A stretch of 8,474 nucleotides of DNA from CAJQND01 sp051010055 (GCA_051010055.1 JBPCVY010000227.1:1-8474), one strand, 5' to 3'; numbered from the stretch's first letter, positions 1 through 6,557 are shown. Program-made: numbers and translations. Notes: a model not told the origin generated them from the sequence alone.

Positions 1-202
1 TGAGGTCGAAACGTTTACTTCCACACGGCGGATCACATTCCGCCAAGAAATTCAGAAATAAATTCGTTTCAGCAAGTATTGCGCACTAACAAAACTTCGA
101 TATTCCCTCAAGAATATAATTCAACAGACCATTCCGCAACGCTGTTCCTTGAAAGGGCGGAATTTCTTTGATCTGCTCTCTCGGTTTTCTGCGTAAAGAC
201 TT
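1..202. other. AT-rich non-coding leader upstream of the photolyase
   Basis: I see no credible coding frame here, and base composition is clearly more AT-rich than in the genes that follow. A perfect 6-bp inverted repeat (GGCGGA 27-32, TCCGCC 39-44, 6-nt loop) lacks a T-run. A second repeat pairs ATTCCGC (131-137) with GCGGAAT (157-163) around a 19-nt loop and is followed by T-rich sequence, so it could be a weak terminator for a gene off the left edge. A perfect TATAAT lies at 115-120, but no good -35 box sits 16-18 nt upstream of it. It is at best a weak candidate -10 for the photolyase. None of these sites is secure. Confidence 0.4.
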
Positions 203-265
203 TGACATTCAGAAGGACACCTTCAAATCGATACTCAAACGAACATCTTCTGGTTCCGTCAGGAT
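203..265 (+). other. Start-less N-terminal coding extension of the photolyase
   Basis: The photolyase frame is open from the TGA at 203-205 through to the TTG at 266. The codons from 233 to 265 encode TQTNIFWFRQD, which joins directly to LRLADN. IFWFRQDLRL is the conserved opening beta strand of photolyases, so this stretch is coding by homology. It contains no ATG, GTG or TTG. An AAGGA Shine-Dalgarno-like site lies at 213-217. One extra G between 232 and 233 would create ATG at 231-233, in frame with ACT CAA ACG, giving MTQTNIFWFRQDLRL. A one-base deletion, in the organism or in the sequencing, is the simplest reading. A rare ATC start at 227 (9 nt after AAGGA) is the alternative if the base calls are right. 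Confidence 0.7.
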
Positions 266-1678
266 TTGCGACTCGCGGACAATCTCGCGTTCAGCGCCGC
301 GGCCCGTGCGGGCGGCAATCTCGTTTGCGTCTACATACTGGATGATAATTCGCCAGGTCATCACAAGATGGGCGGCGCGCAACGGTGGTGGCTGCACAAA
401 AGCCTTGAGAACCTCTGTGAGAAACTGAATGGGCTTGGCATGCCGCTGGTTCTGCGTTTGGGGTCGGCAGATGAGGTTTTAAAGCAGCTCATTTCCGAAA
501 CCGGAGCGGGCGGGGTATATTTCACCCGCCAAATTGAACCCTGGGCGATGGATCTTGAGGAACGGGTTCATCGCATATGTCAGCAAACCGCCATTGAGTG
601 CCACCGCTATCCCGGACAGCTCCTGTTTGAGCCGGAGGCTGTGCTGTCGCCTGTCGGCACGCCTTATAAAGTCTATACCCCGTTCTCCAAGCGGTGCTTC
701 AGTGCGCCTGAACCCAAAAGGCCACTGCCTGCGCCAGATAGGTTGGAACCATTTGCCGGTGCTGTTGCATCTGAAGACATCACATCATGGGGCCTGCTGC
801 CTGAAAATCCCAATTGGGCGGAAGAATTCGGAGGCACCTGGCAACCGGGAGAAGACGGCGCGCGGGCGCAGCTTACAGGCTTTCTAGAAAATGCCTTAGG
901 CCGCTATGGCGCAGACAGGGATTTCCCCGGCATTGAGGGGACATCACGGCTTTCGCCTCATTTGCACTTTGGCGAGATTAGCCCTGCCCAATGCTGGCAC
1001 GCCACCGCGCATGCCTTGGGCGAGGGTGAAGGCGCTCTTGATGTTTCGGGCGACAAGTTCCTGAAAGAGCTTCTTTGGCGGGAGTTCGCCCAACACCTTT
1101 TGTTTCATTGGCCTGATTTGCCTGAAAACCCCCTCAGAGGAGAGTTTGCAGCCTTTCCCTGGGCCGTCGATGATGCCGCCTTTAAAACTTGGACCAGGGG
1201 GCAAACCGGTTATCCGATTGTTGATGCGGGCATGCGCCAGTTATGGCGGACAGGCTGGATGCATAACCGGGTGCGCATGATTGCAGCCTCTTTCCTGATA
1301 AAGAATTTGCTCATCGACTGGCGCAGGGGCTCAGCGTGGTTTCACGACACATTGGTTGACGCCGACCTAGCCTCAAACTCTGCAAGCTGGCAGTGGGTCG
1401 CTGGGTGCGGAACAGATGCCGCACCGTTCTTCCGGATTTTCAATCCCATCCTTCAGGGTGAAAAGTTCGACCCTGATGGAACCTTTGTGCGCAAGTTCGT
1501 GCCCGAGCTTTCCGGTGTGCCGCTGGATTTTCTCCACAAACCATGGCAAGCGCCACCTGAAATATTGCGCCAGAGCGGGGTTATCCTCGGAGAGACTTAC
1601 CCCCATCCCATCGTCGATCATTTCGTCGCAAGAGACAAAGCGCTGTCGGCGCTCAAGACGATTGCCAAGTCTGCTTGA
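266..1678 (+). CDS. phrB: Deoxyribodipyrimidine photolyase (class I CPD type), 5' end defective or mis-started
   Basis: This is a light-driven DNA repair flavoprotein that splits UV-induced cyclobutane pyrimidine dimers in the cytoplasm. The frame from 266 encodes 470 residues, or about 482 with the upstream extension, close to E. coli PhrB at about 472. The N-terminal antenna domain has the GGAQRWWLHKSL motif (residues 36-47). The C-terminal FAD domain has TSRLSPHLHFGEISP, TGYPIVDAGMRQL and GWMHNRVRM. By spacing to E. coli PhrB, the electron-transfer tryptophan triad appears complete as W299, W352 and W375 (numbered from 266). TTG at 266 is given only as the nearest permitted start codon. 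It would delete the conserved IFWFRQD strand and has no good ribosome site, so it is probably not the ancestral start. The gene converges on the LysR gene with a 3-base gap. The family call is secure; whether the gene is expressed is not. Confidence 0.9.
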   Translation: MRLADNLAFSAAARAGGNLVCVYILDDNSPGHHKMGGAQRWWLHKSLENLCEKLNGLGMPLVLRLGSADEVLKQLISETGAGGVYFTRQIEPWAMDLEERVHRICQQTAIECHRYPGQLLFEPEAVLSPVGTPYKVYTPFSKRCFSAPEPKRPLPAPDRLEPFAGAVASEDITSWGLLPENPNWAEEFGGTWQPGEDGARAQLTGFLENALGRYGADRDFPGIEGTSRLSPHLHFGEISPAQCWHATAHALGEGEGALDVSGDKFLKELLWREFAQHLLFHWPDLPENPLRGEFAAFPWAVDDAAFKTWTRGQTGYPIVDAGMRQLWRTGWMHNRVRMIAASFLIKNLLIDWRRGSAWFHDTLVDADLASNSASWQWVAGCGTDAAPFFRIFNPILQGEKFDPDGTFVRKFVPELSGVPLDFLHKPWQAPPEILRQSGVILGETYPHPIVDHFVARDKALSALKTIAKSA

Positions 1679-1681
1679 ACT

Positions 1682-2584
1682 CTATCGGTTCCATGGCTGG
1701 TTGGCGGAAAATGTATCAGCCATGAAGTCGATGAACCGGCGCACCTTGGCGGGCAGAAACCTGTTTGGTGGGTAGACGCAGAAAAGGGCGGCCGGTTGCG
1801 GTTCGAACCCCTCCAGCACCGGCACCAGCTGCTCGTCACTCACTTCCCGTGAAACGACGAACTCCGGCAGGCGCGCAACACCGAGACCGCGCAACGCGGC
1901 GGCCTTTAGCACCTCGCCGTTGTTGGAGCACAAGATTTCGTCGACCCGCACCGGTTCTTCGCCTCCGCTGCCACGCAGCTTCCAGATAACCGCCCCTTCC
2001 ATCCGGCCATAATGGAGCACTTTGTGCTGATCCAGGTCCGCTGGCACCCTGGGCGGTGGATTTTCTGCAAAATAATCTGGCGATGCCACCATCATCAGGT
2101 TTATCGGCGCAATGCGTCTGGCAATAAGGGTTGAATCGGGCAAATCGGCAATGCGCACCGTTAAATCGAACCCCTCCTCCATCGGGTCGACAAACCGGTC
2201 GTTCAGAACGAGCTGAACCTTGAGCTGCGGGTGGGCCTTCATGAAAACCGCCACCGCATCGGCAAGATACATTGTGCCGAACGTCATTGGCGCGTTGATA
2301 CGCAAGGTGCCCGCCGGCTCGGCCCGCATTTCGGCCACCATCCGGTCTGCTTCATCAAGGTCGGCAAGTACGGAGCGGGCCTGTTCCAGATATGTCACAC
2401 CGCTTTCGGTCAGTGCGACCTTGCGGGTCGTCCGGTTCAGAAGCTGGGCGCCCAATTCCTGCTCCAGACCGGAAATGAGACGGCTGAGGCCGGATCGGGT
2501 TCCGCCGAGCACACGCGCTGCCGCAGCAAAGCCCCCTTCTTCTGCAACCGTGACAAACGCCCGTATGGCCTGAAACTTGTCCAT
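1682..2584 (-). CDS. LysR-family transcriptional regulator
   Basis: This is a DNA-binding regulator of about 300 residues, typical for the LysR family. The N-terminal winged helix-turn-helix spans roughly residues 1-60, with AFVTVAEEGGFAAAARVLGG and the LLNRTTRKVALTESG wing. A linker helix follows, then the periplasmic-binding-protein-like effector domain (about residues 90-290), which includes RRIAPINLMMVASPDYF. An ATG at 2644 in the same frame would give 320 residues. I prefer ATG at 2584 because MDKFQAIRAF is the usual start of this subfamily, and because the longer start would place the inverted-repeat operator (2601-2629) inside the gene. It is divergent from a pirin pseudogene and an FMN reductase, which suggests it regulates those genes and itself, probably in response to a quinone-like or electrophilic ligand. 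The ligand is inference. Confidence 0.93.
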   Translation of the reverse strand: MDKFQAIRAFVTVAEEGGFAAAARVLGGTRSGLSRLISGLEQELGAQLLNRTTRKVALTESGVTYLEQARSVLADLDEADRMVAEMRAEPAGTLRINAPMTFGTMYLADAVAVFMKAHPQLKVQLVLNDRFVDPMEEGFDLTVRIADLPDSTLIARRIAPINLMMVASPDYFAENPPPRVPADLDQHKVLHYGRMEGAVIWKLRGSGGEEPVRVDEILCSNNGEVLKAAALRGLGVARLPEFVVSREVSDEQLVPVLEGFEPQPAALFCVYPPNRFLPAKVRRFIDFMADTFSANQPWNR

Positions 2585-2600
2585 TTCCGGCAAATTCTTC

Positions 2601-2629
2601 CATATTGTTGTGATTTTCGCAACAATATG
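2601..2629. promoter_or_regulatory. Candidate LysR operator: perfect 10-bp inverted repeat
   Basis: CATATTGTTG (2601-2610) is exactly repeated in inverted orientation as CAACAATATG (2620-2629), with a 9-nt spacer. The centre has T2609 and A2621 separated by 11 bases, which fits the T-N11-A core known for LysR-family sites. It begins 16 bases upstream of the preferred LysR start and about 80 bases upstream of the pirin start, as expected for a shared, autoregulated operator. A direct copy of the half-site, CATATTGT, recurs at 2642-2649 and could be a secondary activation site. Binding is inferred, not shown. Confidence 0.7.
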
Positions 2630-2656
2630 TTGACTGAAGTTCATATTGTATATTTT
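2630..2656 (+). promoter_or_regulatory. Weak candidate promoter toward pirin and the reductase
   Basis: TTGACT (2630-2635) resembles a -35 box and abuts the operator palindrome. TATATT (2649-2654) or TATTTT (2651-2656) could act as -10, but the spacers of 13 or 15 nt are shorter than the 16-18 nt optimum. A poorly spaced promoter next to a LysR site would suit an activator-dependent promoter. That interpretation is speculative. Confidence 0.25.
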
Positions 2657-2699
2657 TCTTCAACACATAGATTCCACTCAACAGAAACTCCGACACGCG

Positions 2700-2704
2700 A
2701 GGGA
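2700..2704 (+). promoter_or_regulatory. Ribosome binding site fixing the ancestral pirin start
   Basis: AGGGA lies 7 nt before ATG 2712. Translation from that ATG gives MLTLRQSDERGKAN, the expected pirin N-terminus, even though the rest of the protein is in another frame. This supports 2712 as the original start. Confidence 0.7.
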
Positions 2705-2711
2705 CCTTGCA

Positions 2712-3409
2712 ATGTTGACACTGAGACAATCAGACGAACGGGGAAAGGCCAACTCGGCTGGCTTGATTCCGCCCACAGCTTTTCCTTCGGCCACTATTAT
2801 GACCCGGCTCATATGGGCTTCGGCGCGCTGCGGGTTATCAACGAAGACAAGGTTGCGCCGGGGGCAGGCTTCGGCACCCACCCGCACGAGAATATGGAAA
2901 TTATCTCCTACGTACTGGACGGTGAACTCGCCCACAAGGATTCAACAGGCAGCGTTTCGGTCATCAAACCTGGCCGCGTCCAGCGCATGAGCGCGGGAAC
3001 GGGAATAAGCCACTCTGAATTCAATAATTCTGACTCAAACCCGGTGCATTTTTTGCAAATCTGGGTGCTGCCAGAAAGGTCAGGCCTTGAGCCGGGCTAA
3101 GAAGAAAATGATTTTGACCTGGACGCTCATGCAAACGAGCTCGTGCTTCTTGCATCAAGGGATGCCCGGAAAGGTGCACTCAAGATCCACCAGAACGTTG
3201 AGCTCTTTGCGGCAAAGCTTGAACGGGACAAAGAACTCGCCTTTACTGGCAATGCCAACCGCAAATACTGGCTCCAGTTGGCGAAAGGAGCCATTACTCT
3301 AAACAATATCAATATGTTGGAAAGAGACGGCCTGGCCGTTGCTGATGAAAAACTGCTCTCCGTAACGGCCAATGACAATTCAGAATTTCTGCTGTTCGAC
3401 ATTGCCTGA
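2712..3409 (+). pseudogene. Pirin family (cupin) gene, frameshifted and interrupted by TAA
   Basis: Pirins are bicupin metal proteins; some bacterial members such as E. coli YhhW have quercetinase activity. ATG 2712 opens MLTLRQSDERGKAN. After AAC (2751-2753), only two bases (TC, 2754-2755) precede GGC TGG, so one base is missing. The remaining GWLDSAHSFSFGHYYDP part is shifted relative to the start codon. That frame carries the metal-site region (GTHPHENMEI, then SAGTGISHSEFNN) and stops at TAA 3098-3100, where relatives have tyrosine in GLEPGYEE as I recall it. The same frame then reads EENDFDLDAH and continues as a complete C-terminal cupin (ALKIHQNVELF to NSEFLLFDIA), ending TGA 3407-3409. 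Translation from the native ATG would give only a 92-residue nonsense product ending at 2990. Two independent lesions make loss of function very likely unless the base calls are wrong. Confidence 0.88.
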
Positions 3410-3413
3410 ACCA

Positions 3414-3428
3414 GCCCGGGTCCCGGGC
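3414..3428. repeat. Perfect inverted repeat between the pirin remnant and the reductase
   Basis: GCCCGGG (3414-3420) and CCCGGGC (3422-3428) flank a single T, forming a GC-rich dyad 4 bases after the pirin stop. As RNA it could form a 5-bp stem with a 5-nt loop. No T-run follows, so it is not a standard intrinsic terminator. TATAAT at 3431-3436 follows directly, but no -35 box is seen at the proper distance. Confidence 0.5.
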
Positions 3429-3454
3429 CGTATAATCTATTGAAAGGAACAAAA

Positions 3455-3994
3455 ATGAACATACTCGCATTGAGCGGAAGTTTGCGCCGTGCCTCCACAA
3501 ACCGAGGTCTTTTGCGTACAGCCGCCGAAGAATCACCAGATGGCGTGAACATAACCGTTTCCGAATGGGCCGATTTTCCCGTCTACAACGGCGATGATGA
3601 GAGCGAAAACGGCATTCCTGGCCAGGTGGTTGCGTTGGCCGAGCAGATCAGGGCAGCCGATGGCCTGCTGCTTTCCGTGCCCGAATATAATTTTTCCCTG
3701 CCCGGCGGCTTCAAGAACGCGCTTGATTGGCTGAGCCGGGTTGAAAATCAACCCTTGGCGGGCAAGCCCATAGCGATTATGGGGGCCTCTGCAGGGCCCA
3801 TGGGCACAGGCCGCATGCAGTATGAATTACGCAAGGTTTTAGGCGCGCTTAACGCAGATTTGGTTCTGAAGCCGGAGGTTTTCGTTGGCTTTGCCATGTC
3901 GAAATTTGACGATGATGGCAAATTCACAGACGATGCGGGCCGCAAGTTCATCGGCCAGTTGGTGGAAGCGCTGGTTAAGAAAGTTCAAGACTAG
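3455..3994 (+). CDS. NADPH-dependent FMN reductase / quinone reductase
   Basis: This is a soluble flavodoxin-fold oxidoreductase of 179 residues that probably uses NAD(P)H and bound FMN to reduce quinones, azo compounds or similar electrophiles. The FMN phosphate loop is GSLRRASTN (residues 8-16). The family signature PEYN (76-79) is followed by LPGGFKNALDW (82-92), and GASAGPMGT (110-118) is the next conserved flavin-site loop. Length fits the ChrR-like family. ATG 3455 is preferred over TTG 3440 because AAGGA (3444-3448) sits 6 nt upstream and MNILALSGS is the normal family start. It follows the pirin remnant on the same strand and was probably co-transcribed with it under the LysR regulator. 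The exact substrate is unknown. Confidence 0.93.
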   Translation: MNILALSGSLRRASTNRGLLRTAAEESPDGVNITVSEWADFPVYNGDDESENGIPGQVVALAEQIRAADGLLLSVPEYNFSLPGGFKNALDWLSRVENQPLAGKPIAIMGASAGPMGTGRMQYELRKVLGALNADLVLKPEVFVGFAMSKFDDDGKFTDDAGRKFIGQLVEALVKKVQD

Positions 3995-4059
3995 GACTTG
4001 AACAGTTCTGCCCGGGCGGCTATTCGGCATCAACCCCATGGTGAGCCGGATACCGCCCA

Positions 4060-4953
4060 ATGCAGGCCTACATCCTCCTAGCCGTTCAAAAACTGTTCGC
4101 CGGAACCAGCCTGCTTTCGCCGGGCACGGCGGCGCGGATGGCCCATTTTCTCCTCACCCACCCGGCCATGCTGGCCATGCGCACGCACGCCGAGCGCACA
4201 CTTTTGCAGCGGGCCGAACCGCTCAAGCAATCGGCAGAAAAGCTCAACGTTGTTACACCTGGCGGCACCATGCAAGTTTACTACTGGCCGCCTGCTTCCG
4301 AAACCGGGGCAAATGCGCCCGTGGCCATTCTTGCCCATGGCTGGGGCGGCCAGGGTCTTTTCATGGCGCAGTTTGTTGAGCCCTTGCGCCAGGCAGGCTT
4401 TCAGGTAGCTGCGGTGGATTTACCTGGTCACGGCGGTTCTGCATCAACCCACACAGACCCCGCAAACGCTGCCGAGCTGGTTATCGCCACGGCGCGGGCG
4501 CTGGGGCGGGCAGATATTTTGATAGGGCACTCGTTCGGGGCCCTTGCGGTATTGCATGCAGCAGCAGGTGGTGCGCCATTGCATGATAATGTGGCGGCCA
4601 AAAAACTTGCCCTGATTTCAGCTCCGGCCTCCATTGAAGGCGTGTTCCGGCGCATAGCAAGATTGCTGGATTTATCAGCGCCGGCAGAAGAAAAACTCAT
4701 ATCGCTTGCAGGCGAAAGGCTGGGCGCTGAACTGAACGTTCTGGACGCAAACCTTCTGCTTGAGCGGTGCACAGGCAAAGTCCTGGCAATACACGATGAG
4801 GATGATTTCGAAATCCCGCTTGAGACAAGCGTTGCAAATGTAGCTAGCGGAAAGAACATAAAAGCCCTCATCACCACCGGGCTCGGGCACCGTGAAATTT
4901 TAATGGATGATGCGGTTATCGACGCTGTGGCAAAGTTCGCCGCCAAGAAATGA
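4060..4953 (+). CDS. Alpha/beta hydrolase
   Basis: This is a serine hydrolase of 297 residues, probably cytoplasmic; the substrate is unknown. An N-terminal region of about 60 residues, partly hydrophobic or amphipathic, precedes the fold. The oxyanion loop is HGWGGQG (around residue 93), and AAVDLPGHGGS follows. The nucleophile elbow GHSFG has S158. The acid is probably D249 in IHDEDDFEIP, and the base is H277 in GLGHREIL, so the catalytic triad is complete. ATG 4060 gives a full-length protein, though the upstream ribosome site is weak (GCCGGA about 10 nt away). It starts 65 nt after the FMN reductase on the same strand, so it may be in the same operon, possibly hydrolysing an ester or lactone related to the reductase substrate. 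That link is inference. It ends 4 bases from the convergent synthetase. Confidence 0.9.
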   Translation: MQAYILLAVQKLFAGTSLLSPGTAARMAHFLLTHPAMLAMRTHAERTLLQRAEPLKQSAEKLNVVTPGGTMQVYYWPPASETGANAPVAILAHGWGGQGLFMAQFVEPLRQAGFQVAAVDLPGHGGSASTHTDPANAAELVIATARALGRADILIGHSFGALAVLHAAAGGAPLHDNVAAKKLALISAPASIEGVFRRIARLLDLSAPAEEKLISLAGERLGAELNVLDANLLLERCTGKVLAIHDEDDFEIPLETSVANVASGKNIKALITTGLGHREILMDDAVIDAVAKFAAKK

Positions 4954-4969
4954 GGGACTAAAATCCCTC
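4952..4969. terminator. Small hairpin at the convergent stop codons, possible bidirectional terminator
   Basis: GAGGGA (4952-4957) pairs perfectly with TCCCTC (4964-4969) around CTAAAA. The hairpin overlaps the hydrolase TGA (4951-4953) and the synthetase stop (4958-4960). No T-run is present on either side, so intrinsic termination is uncertain. It is listed because it is the only structure in the 4-base intergenic gap. Confidence 0.25.
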
Positions 4970-6520
4970 GCGCTTGCGCAATTCCTCGCGCACCAGCTTT
5001 TTAGGCACCTTGCCATAGCCTGACTTCGGAATATCGTCCCAAAACACAAACCGCCGCGGCCATTTATATTTGGCAAGCTTGCCATAGGCAAACTTGAGAG
5101 CCTGTTCGCCATCAAGAGCGCTTTCCGGCGCGCGCACCACAACGGCAACGCCAATCTCGCCCCACTTGTCATCTTCAACGCCCAACACGCAGACCTCGGC
5201 AATTTCCGGATGGGTGAGAAAAATCTCTTCAATTTCCTTTGGATAGATGTTCGAGCCACCAGAGATGAACATGTCCGATGCGCGGCCGGTAATGTAGAGA
5301 AGCCCGCGCTCGTCCATGGTGCCAAGATCGCCGGTGTGCAGCCAGCCGCCCCGGAACACCTTTTCGTTGGCTTCATCATTTTCAAAGTAGCCATCGAAAA
5401 CACCGGGCCCACGTACACAAATCTCGCCCTTTTCGCCAGGCGCCAGTTGGTTGCAGTCTTCATCCAAAATGGCGATTTCCATTCCAGTTCGCGCAAAACC
5501 GCAACTTCCGATTGGATGCACTGCATCGTCCGTTGAATGCATATCGGCAGGAAGATAAGAAATGTTTCCTGTCACCTCGCCAAGGCCGAAATATTGGACA
5601 AGACAGGGACCGAGCTTGTTGAGGGCATGCACCTGGTCGGCCCGGTACATGGGCGCACCTGCATAAATCACCTGTTTCAGCGAGGAATGGTCATATTCAT
5701 CAACCGCGGGATGCTCTGTCATTGCCTTAACAATGGTGGGCACGGTGAACATGTTGGTGATGCGGTGCTTTTCGCTGAGGCGGAACAGTTCTTCTACATC
5801 CATTCCCCGGGCCTCGGGGATAATGGTTTTCGCCCCGCGCACAACTTGCGGAATGGCGTGCAGGCCCGCCCCATGGCTAAGCGGGGCAAGCGCAAGAGAA
5901 GCATCGCTCTCATTAAGGCCCGGCATCAAATCGGCAATCTGGTTGGTGATGCAATAGGCCATCTGCCCATGGGTCAATAGCGCGCCCTTTGGCCTTCCCG
6001 TGGTGCCGGACGTGAAGAAAAACCATAACGGGTCATCATAGGCCACATCTTCTTCCATGCGCCCGCTGGCGGCTGGAACAAGGGAAGCGTCAGTATCGAC
6101 AAGGCCTTCATATTCAGCATCTGAAAAAACATGGGCAAGGTGAGGGTCGGCCTCGCGCGCTGCTGGCGGATAATCATCAAACTCCGCCCCATAAATCATA
6201 ACCTTAGCGCGGCTTGCCTCACTTAAGTACGCAACTTCTCCGGGGCTGAGGCGGAAATTCGTCGGCACCCAGGCAGCGCCCAGCTTAAACGCCACCCACA
6301 TGGTTTCGAACATGACATTCGAATTGCGCGAGTGCACCAAAACCCTATCGCCCTTGCCGACACCCTTTTTGCGAAGGCTTGAGACAGCAGCGTTCACCCG
6401 GGAATTGATTTCAGCCCAAGTCCAGGAACGCTCGCCCCACGCAAGCCCGATATGCTCAGGCAAGCGTTGCGCCGTCAGCGACAGCGCGTATCCAAGGTTG
6501 GACGTTGGTGGCAGTGGCAT
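4958..6520 (-). CDS. AMP-dependent acyl-CoA synthetase (class I adenylate-forming enzyme)
   Basis: This 520-residue enzyme activates a carboxylic acid with ATP to an acyl-adenylate and then to the CoA thioester. The core motifs are complete. The phosphate loop is TSGTTGRPKG (170-179). The A5 region is QYFGLGEVTG (309-318), with E315 a likely magnesium ligand. GWLHTGD (392-398) holds the ribose-binding aspartate. The hinge region is GRASDMFISGGSNIYPKEIE (412-431). PKSGYGK places the adenylation lysine at K504. The ATG at 6520 is supported by an in-frame TAA two codons upstream, although no strong ribosome site is present. The family includes long-chain, cyclohexanecarboxylate-type and aryl-CoA ligases, and I cannot choose among them. 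It lies 166 nt downstream of a thiolase on the same strand, pointing to acyl-CoA catabolism. Confidence 0.93.
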   Translation of the reverse strand: MPLPPTSNLGYALSLTAQRLPEHIGLAWGERSWTWAEINSRVNAAVSSLRKKGVGKGDRVLVHSRNSNVMFETMWVAFKLGAAWVPTNFRLSPGEVAYLSEASRAKVMIYGAEFDDYPPAAREADPHLAHVFSDAEYEGLVDTDASLVPAASGRMEEDVAYDDPLWFFFTSGTTGRPKGALLTHGQMAYCITNQIADLMPGLNESDASLALAPLSHGAGLHAIPQVVRGAKTIIPEARGMDVEELFRLSEKHRITNMFTVPTIVKAMTEHPAVDEYDHSSLKQVIYAGAPMYRADQVHALNKLGPCLVQYFGLGEVTGNISYLPADMHSTDDAVHPIGSCGFARTGMEIAILDEDCNQLAPGEKGEICVRGPGVFDGYFENDEANEKVFRGGWLHTGDLGTMDERGLLYITGRASDMFISGGSNIYPKEIEEIFLTHPEIAEVCVLGVEDDKWGEIGVAVVVRAPESALDGEQALKFAYGKLAKYKWPRRFVFWDDIPKSGYGKVPKKLVREELRKREGF

Positions 6521-6523
6521 GGG

Positions 6524-6539
6524 TTAGAGCACTTTCCGG
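6524..6539. repeat. TTAGAGCACTTTCCGG motif, resembling Hyphomicrobiales intergenic repeats
   Basis: This 16-base block lies just outside the synthetase start. From memory, TTAGAGC(A/G)(C/T)TTTCCG blocks are the ends of abundant intergenic palindromes in many Hyphomicrobiales genomes. Only one copy is visible here and its inverted partner (CCGGAAAGTGCTCTAA) is absent, so this would be a partial or degenerate copy. The assignment is recall and inference. Confidence 0.35.
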
Positions 6540-6557
6540 TCATATTGAAGCAATTCT

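Noticed and set aside
115..120. TATAAT as a definite promoter for the photolyase
   Set aside because: No acceptable -35 element lies 16-18 nt upstream, and a perfect hexamer is expected by chance in AT-rich sequence.
2585..2644. Longer LysR start at ATG 2644 (adds MNFSQHIVAKITTIWKNLPE)
   Set aside because: The extension is not typical of the family and would place the perfect inverted-repeat operator inside the coding sequence; MDKFQAIRAF at 2584 is the standard start.
2748..2760. Programmed ribosomal frameshift in pirin
   Set aside because: There is no slippery heptamer or run of identical bases, only a missing base in the AAC-TC-GGC context.
3095..3106. Programmed readthrough or recoding at the pirin TAA
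   Set aside because: No recoding signal is visible, TAA is the least leaky stop, and the gene also has an upstream frameshift, so simple inactivation is more likely.
3143..3409. Separate small gene starting at GTG 3143
   Set aside because: It is the in-frame C-terminal cupin half of the broken pirin, continuous with the frame before TAA 3098, and has no ribosome site of its own.
3440..3454. TTG 3440 start for the FMN reductase
   Set aside because: It would precede the Shine-Dalgarno AAGGA, which correctly serves ATG 3455.
5537..5980. Plus-strand open frame of 147 codons
   Set aside because: It is antisense to the acyl-CoA synthetase core and has no independent support.
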